64,000 nucleotides of DNA from Rattus norvegicus (taxonomy: Eukaryota; Chordata; Mammalia; Rodentia; Muridae), in the NCBI RefSeq assembly GCF_036323735.1, contig NC_086040.1, forward strand, positions 7,649,568 to 7,713,567. Direction: 5' to 3'. Below the pieces are notes generated by a model. It did not search any database. It was not told the origin of the DNA and was given only the letters and a program-made list of their open reading frames with translations. How positions within the stretch are numbered: position 1 is the first letter of the stretch; every line of letters begins with the position of its first letter. A program made the translations under genes and the position numbers. Shown piece by piece: positions 25,348-38,210 of the stretch.

Positions 25348-28300
25348 TGGGTCAAAACAGGTCATTTCTTTATACCAACGCAGGCTTACTATTATCAAAA
25401 GGAACAAGACTTTTATCTTACAAACTTGGGTTTAATTTACTTAGCATTAAAAGGGTAGAAGCGATTTCTTTCTCTATGTAATAGAGATTGGAGCACATCT
25501 TTCTTCACTGGTGCTTGGTCTTTTGCTCCATATGCATATGTAAGAAAGGATGTCCGTGTAAGTATGTATTTACAGGAATGTATGCTTGTGTGTGTGTATG
25601 TAAGAATGTAATTGTGAGAATGCGTGTAATTTGGACCAAGCTGATTTTGAGTGGAAATATATAAATGCACGTTTATGGAATCCAGGTGTAAAATTACATG
25701 TTTATGCATATTTGGCTATGTAAAATACTGACATAATTTGTGATTCAAATATACTAACAATTTGACTATACTTACCTTCATTAATATTTAAACTACTCCT
25801 TGAAGAAATTTTATTGGATAATATCAAAATATGTTTATAGGAATGGTACATCAAATACTTCTGTTAATAGTCAAAATCAGGAAATGCTTCTGATATTTAT
25901 GCATTCTGGTGTTTGATTATGGAAGAAACTGAATGATCTTAGATTTTGTAATAGTGTTAATATATCATTTATTCTTAATGTTTGTTGGCAGAAGAAATTT
26001 ATCAGCGAATACATATATACAATGTACCACACATTACAAAAGCAATGTGCCACACCTTTCTAACATAAATAGAGCAAATTAAATATAAAATTTATGAACT
26101 AATGGTGAACAATCATATACAAAAGCAAGATATATCATTGAGTCTACCTACATTTGGAGTTAAGAGATGATTCATGCTTCCGTGTATTTCTTTCTAGACA
26201 CCTAAAGAGATAAAATTAGTGTGGAAAAAGCTAAAGCTGCATTTAGTATGCTTGATGTAGTAAACATATTTAAACATTGCTTTTGAAAAAATATACAGTA
26301 CATATTATATACAGTACATACATATACAGTACATGGTTTTATTTACAGCATAAAGAAAAATTCACTGTGTCCATAAATAATCAATAACACTCAAGCAACT
26401 TTCTCTGGTCATATTAGATTTGAATTATCAAATATAAATATGTATGTATGTATACACACTCAGGCACACTCACACACACAAACAACCACACAATATATCT
26501 AAAAATTTAAAACAAATTAATAAATAATATAGTCATTCAGACAAAACTAATGAAAAGGGATGAACTAAATTTCCAGTAAAATGTCCTCCCAAAAGTTAAC
26601 TTTCTAGATATAAAATTTTTGCCTCATGATTTAAAAAAAAATAAGTATGAACCAATATATGTAATCAGATCCCAGTTGGACTTATCATTCAGAATTAGAG
26701 TAGAAATTGAGTTGGAGTGGGAAAAATATTAAATAACAGGCTTTAGCTATACCTTTTCAATTATACAAAAAATCTGAGAAACAGTGAAATGACACACCGT
26801 GAAAAATTGCATTCTATTAAGCACTGATATCTAAGTTTAGTCTTCATAGTCTATATAATAGACAGAAAGAACTAAATCTCACAAGTTGTTTCCTGATTTA
26901 TATACAATTTTCTTGGCTTGTGAATATACCCAGGACCAATCAATACAGTGAAAATGGATAGACGTTGTGTTACAACAAGTAAAAGACATTTTGTATAATT
27001 GTTAGGCATGAATTTATTTTTGAAGCATTTCTTCTCAGGTTTCTGTTGGGTATTTTATACATCCTCACTTTGGCGTGGTCGGTGGTTAAATTTAACTGAA
27101 CATGTCTGAATATAACAATATAATAGAAATGGATCCTTGGGGCAGAGAATACCTTTGGGTTCAACTTGGTTATAATGAAATGGCGGTAACAGTGTGCAAA
27201 ACCAAACACAAGGTAAGAAACTGTGACTTCAGGTACAGTGCTCTTCATGAGATTTCACTTTGCATTGTTGGAAGAATTGTTTCATAATATCATGAGATTG
27301 TGCAGTGAGAAGGCCTTTTCTTTATTCCTGTAATGAAAGCAAATATTTGTACTTTGTACATACTTTTAAGAAACAAAATAGATACATGTCTGCTTGGGTT
27401 TATGAAGAAATTTATAATGTTAAATATGAATATATATTTCTCATATATACATTCTCTTCATGTACCATGTGTGTGATGAAACCTTACATATAGGAATGCA
27501 TAGTAACCATCTTGCTAAAGTTTCAGGATTTTATTGTATCTTGTTTGACATGTGCATTTCTATTAAAATGCTAACTCCTTTCTAAGTCTCTTAATTTAAC
27601 TGGAGAGTTTTTCAATAACACCTAGTCTGCTGTTTATGCATATTACAGATATTTGGTTTTGTTATTGAATTTTATTACAGTAACTTCTTAATATGCTTTA
27701 TTTTGAAGGTAAATTAAATATGTATATATATATATATCAAAATATTTTATAAAAAATAAATTTTAGTGGAAATATCACTTAGTGATAGACAATTTTACAA
27801 ACATTCTCTAAATTCTCCATTTTTAATTAGTAAAAATATTATGAATACAATAACCTTTATCAAAATACACATCTCTAATTAATATAAACACAAATATGCC
27901 ATTATTTTTATCTTTGAAAATTTTTTTCTTAATTTGTCAGTAATAAATCTTGACTACTGTATCTGAGCTTTCTCATCGTTATTCCTAAGGAAATCTATTG
28001 CTTTTTATTTGAGAATAGTAAGAAATGTTCATTGATAGGTAGAAAGGCAAGATTAACACAATATACACAATGGTATTTCATTCACCCCTAGGAAAATTAA
28101 ACTATGATGGTTTCAGGAAAATAGATGTAACTCGAAAATATACCGAGTAAGGTAACAAAGACTCAGAAAGGCAAATACCATGTGTCCTTTCTCATGTAGA
28201 TAATAGAATCTCATTTTCATATACTTGTATTTATGTGAAGCTGTGAGTGGTTTGAGTTCAATAAACTGGAATGTGTCTCATGAATTAGAAATTAGGGTTT

Positions 28301-28900
28301 TAAACAGTATGTGTTGGAAGTTATTGAACATGTGGTGTATGAATGTAGTAAGAATAACACAGACAGAATAGTGCAAGTGTTCGGGACATAGTGGGGGTGG
28401 GAAAAAGTACTGAGGAAGGAAGGATGAAGTTGAATGTCTACAAACATGACATAAGGAAAACTGTTACTTTATAGGTTAGGTTAAAATAACTATTAAAATT
28501 TAAAATTAATACTTTAATGTTTAATTTAATATACATCATGTTTGAGGAAAAATGCCAGAAAGTGATATCAAAATGAAAACAATATATATAACTTATTTGA
28601 TCTTAGTCATACTATCCATAATTATTTGGTAAAAACATCACTTGCCTGCAAAATTTGGTATCATTTAAAAAATCACCTGTGAGATAATAATTACTTATGG
28701 TAGTAGAGTATTGATATTATAATAGTATCAACTGGTAAAATTTGTGATTTGATCTATGTTTTAAGTTTCTTTTTTCTTAATTTTTGCCCCTCCTGACATT
28801 CACTCATACTGAACTATAAATTTCTATAGTGAATACTACTATAAAATTATAATACTTCAGGGATGTTGAAATTGCTCAATTACAAGTTAATATTATCCAT
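25348..28900. other. AT-rich intergenic DNA without a recognised gene
   Basis: Contains a GT-rich stretch (about 25585-25620), short CA runs (26455-26495), small ACAGTACAT repeats (26294-26335) and TA runs near 27720. Short open frames exist. The only one with a gene-like hint is at 27102, reported separately. No exon series, promoter or known repeat could be supported over most of it. Confidence 0.6.
27102..27212 (+). other. Possible exon-like frame with a good splice donor
   Basis: From ATG at 27102 the frame reads MSEYNNIIEMDPWGRE and continues to ...CKTKHK, where AACACAAG/GTAAGAA is a near-consensus 5' splice site. No acceptor, upstream exon or conserved domain was identified, so this may well be chance. 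Confidence 0.15.
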
Positions 28901-28904
28901 AAAC

Positions 28905-29795
28905 TATAGGATACCCTCCTCAAAGCTCATAGATCCAAAGAAGATAAACAAGAATAAAGGCCCAAGTGCAGATGCTTGACTCTCACTTAAAATGGGGAAT
29001 AAAATAGTCTTGGAGGCAGAATGAGGGAAGGAACTGGATGGGACAAGGAAGGGAGAGGAGAATGGATTACATGTGGGAAGGGACAGAAGATATGGCCAGA
29101 TAGTCATGAGGAGTAATGGAAATCTAGAACTTATGGAGATGAGGAGGTAAGGGAAATCTCCAGGATGAGTAAGAGACCTGGGATAAGGAAGGTACCATGA
29201 ATCAATGGGGTGACATAAGCTGTGACTTACATTGGTGATATGGAACATGAATAGGTCAACTCCTGTAGTCAGGAAGGACCACCAGTGGAGGGATAAAGAC
29301 ACAAGTACACTCACAAAACTTTCTACAGACAATATGTCAAGTCTAAAAGAAATTAAGGGACTGAATGAATTGCCAGTGCAAATTGGGACCCATCCCATGG
29401 GAAAGCACCAGGAAGACCAACAGGGTCAATGAACCTAGACCACTGGGAGCTCTTAGATACTGAGCCCCCAACCGAAGATCATGCACAGGCTGGACCTAAG
29501 CCCTAGTGCATATGTAGCAGACATGTAGATCAATCTTCATGTGGGTTCTGCAAAAACTTGCGTGGGTGATATCCTGTTGTACTCAAGTTGAAGCCTGACT
29601 GAGGAATCTGTTCCCAAACAGGGTTAGCTTATCTGACTGCAGTTGGAGAGGATGTGCCTCATCCTGAAGAGACTTAATGTTTCAGAGTTGGAGCCATCTA
29701 GGCTTGTCATCATCTTAGGAGAGAAGATGATTGTATAGAGTCTCTGGGAGGAAGGCACAATAGAGGGGGCAAAGTTTGGCATGTAAATTGAAAAA
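28905..29795 (+). mobile_element. Old L1 3' UTR fragment (sense)
   Basis: Segments typical of old rodent L1 3' ends appear in order: a purine-rich GGAAGGGAGAGGAGAATGG tract; ACCAGTGGAGGGATAAAG near 29280; CTAGACCACTGGGAGCTC near 29434; CATATGTAGCAGACATGTAG near 29510; and GTTGGAGAGGATGTGCCTC near 29642. No ORF2 remains. Confidence 0.6.
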
Positions 29796-31185
29796 CCTAA
29801 TTACTAAATTTGCTATTTCTTTAACAGTAATCTCCTAGATTACTGTCTCACTGTACATTATTACTGTGCTCTTAAATCCAATCTCTACTGGTGGACTTCT
29901 ATTTTGATAGTTCATAAATAGGTGGTAGGGAATGGAAATTTCTTCAGAAGGCAGGCATAGATATATCATACACTAGGACCATAGGCAATTGAAATATGAC
30001 TGAGTATTGAGGATTGAGCTATAGTAGGGAACATAGAAGTAATTTCCCGTTTAATAACATGCTTTTTGTTATGAACAAATACAGGAACAGAGGATTCCAT
30101 ATATTTAACATATAACATAGTTTTGCTCTTACATTTTCCTCTCCTTCAATTTTCCATAGATATCATGAACAGCACTTGAAACTACTCAGCAGAAGAATCA
30201 GTGCAATGATGGTACAATTTACCTCATCATAAAAGAATGTGTTTTCCAAATCTTTATCTGACATAGGGATCATATCCATAAGACCCAATATATCTTATTC
30301 TTCAGAAATATGTTACATATTTGAATAAATGCTTAAAATAATTGCACAATAATTATCAAAAAGTACATGAAAAATACTAAATGCACAAATCATTGTGAAG
30401 TTTAAATACAAATGACAATTTTTCTAATGTTTGGTGGAAAAAGGAAACCTGGTATACAGTTGCTTGAACTAAATTTTAATATAGCTATTATTGAGATCGA
30501 TATAGAAATTAAAACCTGAAATCACTTGTGATTCAATAGTACCACTGATGAAATATGTACCTGAAGGAATCTATCTGTATATTCCTGTGATACCTTCATT
30601 GAATGAGTTTATCTTCTAATTTTTCACAATATCCATGTTACAAAATGGGATGAATAACATCCTCAGACACTAAATCTTTATTTAAGCATTAAAAGAGCAA
30701 AATTTCATCATTGGCATGGATATTGATAAAGCTAGATATCATTGTCCCGATTGAAAAAACAGAACTATGAAGAGAAATATCTAAATCTTATGAAAATAGG
30801 AAACTATTTGTTTGATTTTAAGCCTCTTCTATAGAAGGAAAGTCAGATGTCATATTATAAACATGGTCAAATTTTCCCATGGCTCTGATGGCCATAGAGA
30901 AGTTCCTACTATTCCTGTTTTGCTAAGTAGCCATGTTGTCAAACTGCCTTCCTATTCTTACTGTTTTTGTCCATAGATTACAGCTTATATGACCTGTGGT
31001 CAGAGAAATGTATAGGTGTACTGTGCAACAATTACTGCAGATATATGTAACTGGTATAAGTGCTAAGACCATTAGAAGAAGAATGCTGAGCATAAGGCTG
31101 GGGAAACATTGAAGAAAAGGAGAAGGCAGAACATAAGGAGAGAGAGGATGCAATATGGACATAACACAGTTATTGGACCCATGGA
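29796..31185. other. AT-rich intergenic DNA, nothing recognised
   Basis: No open frame of note, no recognisable repeat family and no strong regulatory motif could be seen. Confidence 0.5.
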
Positions 31186-31448
31186 CTCACTGCATCTACA
31201 CTTGTATCCACACGTCCTGCCCATGATTAAGACAACAAGATTAGGGAACATCCCAGTAGGCAGTCCTCAGTGAACGAATGGATTACAAAGAAAAGAAAAA
31301 AGGAAAATATAAAGAACATGAAACTGGAAAGAGAATGTATCTGGAAAGAGTAGAACCAAGCTAAGGATAGGTTTGATCAAGGGACATTGTATGTAGGTAT
31401 GAAGAATAAATAAAATAAAATAAAAATTCTAAAATAAAAAAAAAAAAC
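31186..31448 (+). mobile_element. Old L1 3' end with A tail (sense)
   Basis: Fragments such as AAGAACATGAAACTGGAAAG and TTGATCAAGGGACATTGTATG, then an (AAAAT)n-like tract and an A12 tail, match the 3' terminus of an old rodent L1. Confidence 0.5.
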
Positions 31449-33125
31449 TTCTGAAAATCTATTAAGAATTTTTGTATTCTCTGCAAGTCACTTTTTACCT
31501 CTAAAAGTAGAATAGAGTATCCTAACATTTGCTAAGTTGCAGGAAAGCCAATGAAAATGATAGTTACATTAGTTCAGTGCATGGTGTCTTCATTATGGAA
31601 ATATCCAACTGAGGGACATTAATATGTACAGTTAAATTACATCACCTGTTCAAATAAAATAAAATTAAAAACTGTGTAATGATCCACCGAAATCAAACTG
31701 CACACTAGAGAGGTAAATGCAGCCTGAAAAATGCCCTCTTCTTAAACTCAACCATTTTAATCATTGAAACTCTGAATACATATGAATAAAAAAGGTCTAA
31801 CCTGATGCACAGCATGTAGTATGGTGTCTTTGTGACTTATATGGCAAGACATTCAGAGTTGCACATTGCTTTCATTATGTCATTCATTTTAAAAATCCTA
31901 GGGCACCAAGACCTAAAATCCATGGGCTTTGGTCCTGACAGCCATGGATTGCACTCTGTCCATGATAACTTTACGTATATGAGTTAAACTCTGAAAGGCA
32001 ATTTGCTGCCTCACAAAATTATATTGGTTCATTGCTATTGTTATGATAATGATTTCTTGTAGAATAGTTATAAAATTCTCATGACAAAATTTGCATTGTC
32101 TACTGGTGGTTTGTGGGCTACTGCTGAGCTTAAACCTCTTCCTTCCCAACATAGCACTTACTATAGATTATTTTTCACTGTCGATCTTCTATATACTAAA
32201 GATAGGAGAAACACTGAAAATTGTATGGGCTTTGTTTTCTGTCCCAAAAGTTCTTTTTTGACTTCTTCATCATCTTCATCACCACCACCACCATCATCAT
32301 CAATGCCATCATCACCGTCATCATCTAATTTACATAAAACTGAATTTAAAATTTTGTTACACCAACAATGAAATGAGTATTCTGCTTGAAGAAGAGATAT
32401 TGATTAACACTAAGTCCTGTACAGTCATTTTAATGTTATAAAGACATTGCCAAAATTGCTACAGATGATTGATTGAAATGCTTGCACACTTTACAACAAG
32501 TTTTGAGAGTCCCTTAGTGAGAGAATGTTTTTTTACAGCAAGACATCCATTAACAGGCTTTGATTTAACCCATCTAACAACGAAGTGAAATTGTTTCAGA
32601 AATAAAATAGTGCCTTTCCATGAACAGCTTTTATCCACTGATACACATCTACTTCTATTTCTTAACTGTCATGTTTATGTGGGCTTAGGATACAATATAT
32701 TCTGATTTATTAATGGTATTTTAGTATTATTTAGGTTAACTGTGAAAATTTCATAGGAACATACGTATTCCTTGATTGTATCCCATACAACTTTTAGTTT
32801 GATCTTGAAGAGTTTCATGAAAACTGAAGTATCAAAAATGTATATCTTCCCATTGAAAATTTGTAACATCCATCATGTGAAATACCCACTTTACCTCAAT
32901 GGATTGATGTCTCTGAAAGCATTTAAAGACTCTCCTACTGCATTACTTTAAGCGTGCAGAAGCTTCACTAAAGTAGTTGCAGTTCCAGGTTGGCTGTAAA
33001 CAAATCACTTTCTGTGAGTTGGAAAGTGATTAAAACTTTGGGTATGAAACTAGTTAGGACTTTGAGAAAAGGGAGCAGATAGGCCATAGAAAGTATCAAT
33101 TTAAAATTATTTTCTTAAAATTAGA
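31449..33125. other. Intergenic DNA with a trinucleotide repeat
   Basis: No gene recognised. The only distinct feature is the (ATC/ACC)n repeat at 32262-32327, which gives a Ser/Pro-rich artefactual frame. Confidence 0.5.
32262..32327. repeat. Imperfect (ATC)n/(ACC)n microsatellite
   Basis: CTTCATCATC then CACCACCACCACC then ATCATCATC blocks, with interruptions. Confidence 0.9.
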
Positions 33126-33129
33126 CATT

Positions 33130-33680
33130 TTTATGCAATATATTTTATTACGGTTTCTTTTCCCTCTATTTCTCCCGCTTCTTCTATACCTCTCCTGCCA
33201 CCTGTATCTACACTCCTTCTGACCCTCAGTAGAAAACAAATAATCATTTAAGGGACAAAATTAAAAAAAAAAATAATTAACTGGAGTAGAACAGAAGAAG
33301 CAGAGAGAAAAGAGCCAATAAAAGGCACAAGAATCAGGTACAGACACAGAGACCCAGGCTACCATTCACATACTGGACAATTCAATGGAAACATAAAAAC
33401 AGGAAACAATATATACAAAAACATACAGAGTAACAATTAATAAGTAATTAAACAAATTAAAAAAGGAAAAAGAAATTGTGAAGAAAAAGTCCGGATGGAT
33501 GATGAGACAAGGATTCTCCAAAGATAATGCTGATTTCCCTTACTGCTTTTTATGCCATCTATCCTTAAAGTTGAATTGTGTACCCAGTGAGAGTCCCTTG
33601 GAGAAAAGTATGTTTTCATTTTGAAATAATTACCCATTGGATATAATTTCTGGCTTAGAGATAAGGTGATGTTCAGGGCT
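33130..33680 (-). mobile_element. Old L1 3' UTR fragment (antisense)
   Basis: T-rich start, then TTTCTCCCGCTTCTTC, an A-run with AATAATTAACTGG, and AAGAGCCAATAAAAGGCAC with CAGACACAGAGACCCA, in the order expected for the 3' end of an old rodent L1 on the opposite strand. Edges are approximate. Confidence 0.45.
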
Positions 33681-34036
33681 TGGCTTCTTTCAAGGGCTAA
33701 TTAATAGGTAACAAGATCTGTGAGATGTTGTAATCTGAACATTATTCAGTTGTGACACTCAGGAAGTCGCAATAGTTACATCTATCTGAACAGACCCTAA
33801 ATTATATTGACCCTGCCTATTCACAGTAACTAAGGGCAGTGCTGGACAATAAAAAAAGATGTAGTCAATGGTTTCTTACTAGTGGTTAACTGTATAGCTT
33901 CACGCCCATGTTAACCAAAAAGGCTCAGGTTATCCAGGGGTCATGAAGCAAAATATAAAGATATGCACGTGCTATCAGGATTTAGTCAAAAGAGGGTATG
34001 TTGTTTGGTGAGGATGAGGTTGAGAGTATAGAGGGT

Positions 34037-34065
34037 TTCCATACATGTGCTGTGCATGTATGGAA
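34037..34065. other. Perfect 11-bp inverted repeat with 7-base loop
   Basis: Left arm TTCCATACATG, loop TGCTGTG, right arm CATGTATGGAA. Could form a short hairpin. No role is evident. Confidence 0.8.
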
Positions 34066-34147
34066 TTGTAAAAGAATAACTTGCTTTCTTAAAATTTCTA
34101 AATGTAACCACCAAGAAAGTTTGGGAGATATTCTTTCAAGTCTGCTC

Positions 34148-34240
34148 TATTTGTTTTAAAAATTGGGTCCCACTATGTAGCTCAATTTCACCTAGAACTG
34201 CCAGTGTTCTGTCTCCCCTGCTCTTTTTGGAGGTATACTC
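34148..34240 (-). mobile_element. B1-like SINE remnant (antisense)
   Basis: GGGTCCCACTATGTAGCTCAATT followed by CACCTAGAACTGCC resembles the antisense right part of B1 (family form: a 'cactatgtag' then 'tggaact' segment). Short and heavily decayed. Confidence 0.4.
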
Positions 34241-34769
34241 AACATTGACAAAATTATAGAAGTGTGTAAATCTTCTGCTTATGCATTTTGATTACATAAT
34301 GCAATATTCTGTCATTTGTTTTTCATTTAACAATATATCTTGAATACATGTTATGGGGAATTTCTACATGGTATCTCATGCGTTTAAAAAATGGTAGTAT
34401 ACTCATTGGTTTAAATAATAACCGAGTTGTGCCATTCAGATTATTTTCATTTTTAATTAACTAAAGTTCGCTAAAGAAAATCAGCATGAACACTGACTCA
34501 GGCACAGTACTCAATGGTGATTATTTACATTATATTTTGTATAAATTGCAAACACATTGTTGGAATGATGTCAAAGCTGTTAAATAATGTAATACTTTTA
34601 TAAATACTGCCAAATTTCCATCTCAGAAGAGTATAATAAATACATATTGCCATCAATTTTATTTGAAAGAACCCATAGTTTACCATTCAAAATTAAATGA
34701 TACATATATTTTAAAACGGTATCAATCTCTGATTTCTGTCAGTTGTTGAAGTAGGGGAAGGTTTGATGA

Positions 34770-35090
34770 AGTTGAAGCTGAGGGCAACCTCTATAGGAAG
34801 ACCAGCAGTCTCAACTAATCTGGACCGCTATGATCTCCCAGACACTGAGCCACCAACCAGGCAGCATACACATGCAGGTCTGATGCCCTGACACATGTAT
34901 AGCAGAGGACTGCCTGGTGTGGCCTAATCCTTGAGAGACTTGAGACCACAGGTATTATGGTGCCTGGCAGGATCTGAGGAGCATCCTCTTGGAGTCAGGG
35001 AAGGAAGAGGTGGAATGGGATGAGGAACTGTGGGAGGGGACCAGGAGCGTGTACAATGGAGGGAATGTAAATAAATAAAATAATTTATAA
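34770..35090 (+). mobile_element. Old L1 3' UTR end (sense) containing the duplication edge
   Basis: AGGAAGACCAGCAGTCTCAACTAATCTGGACC, the CATATGTAG-type segment and an ending in AATAAATAAAATAATTT mark an old L1 3' end (the motif is quoted as two adjoining parts of the element). The sequence from 35010 rightwards recurs at 49349, so the segmental duplication edge lies inside this element. Confidence 0.65.
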
Positions 35091-36731
35091 AACAGTTTCA
35101 CTCATAAATTCAAATGCTAGATTCTTTTTAACATTTACATTGCAATTCAATCGTGAAATTTAGCGTTTTATGCTTACTGAACTGTGTAAACATTAATCCT
35201 TAATTTACTCTTCATACTATTTGTGAATTGTCTCCTTTCTGATTTCATTGCATCCATTGTGTTTGCATATGTAGAAGGCTTACTATTTATAATTTGTGCA
35301 GAAAATACATTCACGAATCTTTTTATTTTAATGATCTGTTATGTGTGAACGTCTATGTATAGACATTAGCACATGAACGCAGGCACCTGGGAAGACCAGA
35401 AGATGTCAGAACCCTTGGAACTGCTTTTACAGTTTGTTGCAAGTGGCTTGAGGAATGTTGGAAACTCAACGTGTTTGGTCTAAAGAGTAGTAAGTGCTCT
35501 TAACTACTGAGCTAATACTACAATACTTATTCCATAATAAACTCAACCTATTTATAATTTTCTCATGTATTTCAAGGTATCTTTGAAATTGAGACATCTT
35601 GCCACATTCAAGGTGCTGAGACTGCATTCAGGCATTAATTTATCCAGCTTCTTTTCTTTATCACCTTAAGATGTGTTCGATTAAATATGTTAATATTATG
35701 CAGTAAATCCTCCAAATGTTTACTTATAGAACCTTGGCTTAGTGTTTGTTTCTTTCCTCTGGAATGACTATATTAATTTTACAGTTTGCAGTTCTCTCTT
35801 TCTTTACATAATCGAACTGATGTGTTTTCCTTTCATATAGAATGAAGTAAAAGCCTTTTAGTTTTTCTTTGAATAGTTAATGTACTAAGAAAATGTGTTG
35901 AGCTTCCCTTTTTAGGGCCAATACAATACATTATTTCTTTAAAATGTTCCTAGAGTTTTGTTTTTTTTTTATCTTATTATTATTGATCTAATTAGTCTCA
36001 TTATTAATATTCTGTTTAAGCTTTTATGTGTTCAGGTCACGTAGTGAATATGGAAGTCTTCCAAACATATATGTGTAGGTATCAAAATTAGGTTCTTGGT
36101 TTTTCAAAGCATGAAATTTTATCTGCTTGGCCACCTCACTGGAACACACTATAAGACACTATAAAACATTAAGCTCCAGGCTGCTTTTATATATACAATG
36201 TTTTCATCATTTTGCTTTTAATAAATATTTTTGATTATTCTAAAATATTTTGTTTTCCATGTCCAGTTCTTAAATCTAGTATGCTTATTTTAATATTTAC
36301 TTAATAATTTAATCATAATTATTACGCAATGGATACCTAGCTAATATGAAATTATCTTAGATACAATTGAATAAATGTAATTAGTTACCTTCAGCATGAA
36401 GCTTGGTACATAATTTTGTTCATTAATACTATCCATTTGCATAAAACAGAGAATATTTCATTGTCCCTATCCTGTTGCCAATTTTATACAGTATTACAGC
36501 TACCAAGTATATGTGACGTTTAATCATTTAAAAGAAGTAAGGGTTATATTGTTAAATGATATTTCCACAACATCAAGTAAATGGATTTTTTTTGCTTCAA
36601 AAAATTAAACACGCTATAGCAGGAAAAAGTTTAATTTCCTTTTGTTACATTAAGATCAAATTTAAATTTTCCATTCTCCTGCCTATCAGAAAGTCAATAT
36701 TCTTATACAGGAAGAAGTGCCAAGCACAGGT
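35010..36731. repeat. Segmental duplication copy 2, module X
   Basis: Collinear with 49349-51062 (GTGGAATGG start, TTAGCGTTTTATGCTTACTG, CTTGCCACATTC, AAATGTTCCTAG, GCTATAGCAGGAAAA). AT-rich. It contains a B3-like SINE and otherwise no recognisable gene. It is absent from copy 1. Confidence 0.9.
35340..35513 (-). mobile_element. B3-like SINE (antisense), copy 2
   Basis: GGCACCTGGGAAGACCAGAAG and then TAAGTGCTCTTAACTACTGAGC are the reverse of the tRNA-related B2/B3 head (family form 'gctcagtggttaagagcactt'). The paralogous element lies at 49678-49850, so it was inserted before the duplication. Confidence 0.7.
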
Positions 36732-36940
36732 CAATTTCTAGTATAACATGTAATTACAATCATCAGTCTTGTCAGTTTCAAGTGATTATTCACATCATGC
36801 CTGTAAAACACAATGATCAACATGGCAGGATAACCATAATGGCAGTGCAATGGCATAAATGACTTGGGGATAGCCAACAGCTCTCTAATTTTGCTTAAGT
36901 CCTGTTCAATGAACATGGATGGTACTAGTAATTTAGCCAC
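36731..36940 (-). other. Shared ~70-residue frame, copy 2
   Basis: 69 codons from ATG 36940 to a stop at 36731, aligning residue by residue with copies 1 and 3. Most differences are single substitutions. No known domain, and coding status is unproven. Confidence 0.25.
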
Positions 36941-37351
36941 ATATGTAAGGCTATTTAAGCTGAGATTATGGGAGAGAATGTACAGCCCATTACTTACTTA
37001 AGCAAGTATCTTACCTAACAACAATCACAGCCATGTGTCCTTATATACAGAATTAATTACAGTCTCTGCAACAAAGATCACAGTGAATATCCCAGCCATT
37101 CAAAATGCAAGATAGAAATTTCAAGTCTAGCCTCAATGGCTCTATCTACAAAATATCACTTGATTCAAGGCTGAGGAACATTACAGAAAAGGTGCGAGAA
37201 AATTGTAAAAGTGTAAAGTTTATTATGAGATGGTTTCTCAAAGTAATATCAGAAATTACACTCATACCTTCTCACTAACATGACTGCTTAAACAACAGCT
37301 GAGGAAGAGAGGGGATGGAGAAGAATTAATGTTTAGTTTTCGTTCTGTTTC

Positions 37352-37353
<2 letters not shown>
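36732..37353. repeat. Segmental duplication copy 2, module Q
   Basis: Partner of 5026-5645 and 51063-51674. It carries the shared minus-strand frame starting at ATG 36940 (MAKLLVPSMFIEQDLSK), which ends in a stop at 36731. Confidence 0.9.
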
Positions 37354-37406
<53 letters not shown>

Positions 37407-37429
37407 CTTCTTCTTCTTCTTCTTCTTCT

Positions 37430-37464
<35 letters not shown>

Positions 37465-37497
37465 TTCCTCTTTTTCTTCTTCCCCCCCCTCTCTCTT
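37354..37497. repeat. (GTT)n-(CTT)n-polypyrimidine tract at the L1a tail, copy 2
   Basis: About 17 GTT units then about 23 CTT/CCT units, then C8 and CT repeats. It occupies the same place as 5646-6382 and 51675-51840 but differs in motif and is five times shorter than copy 1. Confidence 0.95.
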
Positions 37498-38210
37498 GTT
37501 GTTGGGTATTTCCTATTTACATTTCGAATGTTCCTTTCCAGTTTTCCAGTTCTTAAGCCCCTTAACCTTTCCCCCCACCGTTCTATAAGAGAGTTCACAT
37601 CTCCACCCACGGCCTCCCCATGCCTCCCCACATTCCCCTGCACTGGGGGTCCAATCTTGGCAGAAACTAGAGTTTCTCATTCCTTTGTTTCCAGGAAGGC
37701 CATCCTTTGCTACATCCATTTGGAAACATAGGTCAGTCCATGTATAGTCTTTCTGTTGTGGTTTCGTCCCTGGAAGATCTGGTTGGTTGATATTGTTATT
37801 ATTATGGGTTTGCAAATACCTTCAGCTCTTTCAATCCTTTCTCTAATTCCTCCAACAGGGGTCTGGTTCTTAATTCAATGGTTTGATGATGGCATTTCCC
37901 ACTGTATTAGACATATTATGGCTGTGTCTCTCAGCAGGGATCAAAATCCAGTTATTGTCAGTCTGCACTTCTTAGCTTCATCCATCTTATCTAGTTTCAG
38001 TGTCTGTATATGTATGGGCTACATGTGGGCCAGGCTCTGAATGGCCTGTCCTTCAGGCTCTGCATTAAACTTTACCTCCTTATTCCCTCCTATGGGTATT
38101 TTTGTTCCCCTTTAAAAAAGGAGTGAATCATCTGCATTTTGACAATCCTTCTTGTGTTTCATGTGATCTGTGCATTGCATGATGGATAATTTGAGCATTT
38201 ATCCACTGAG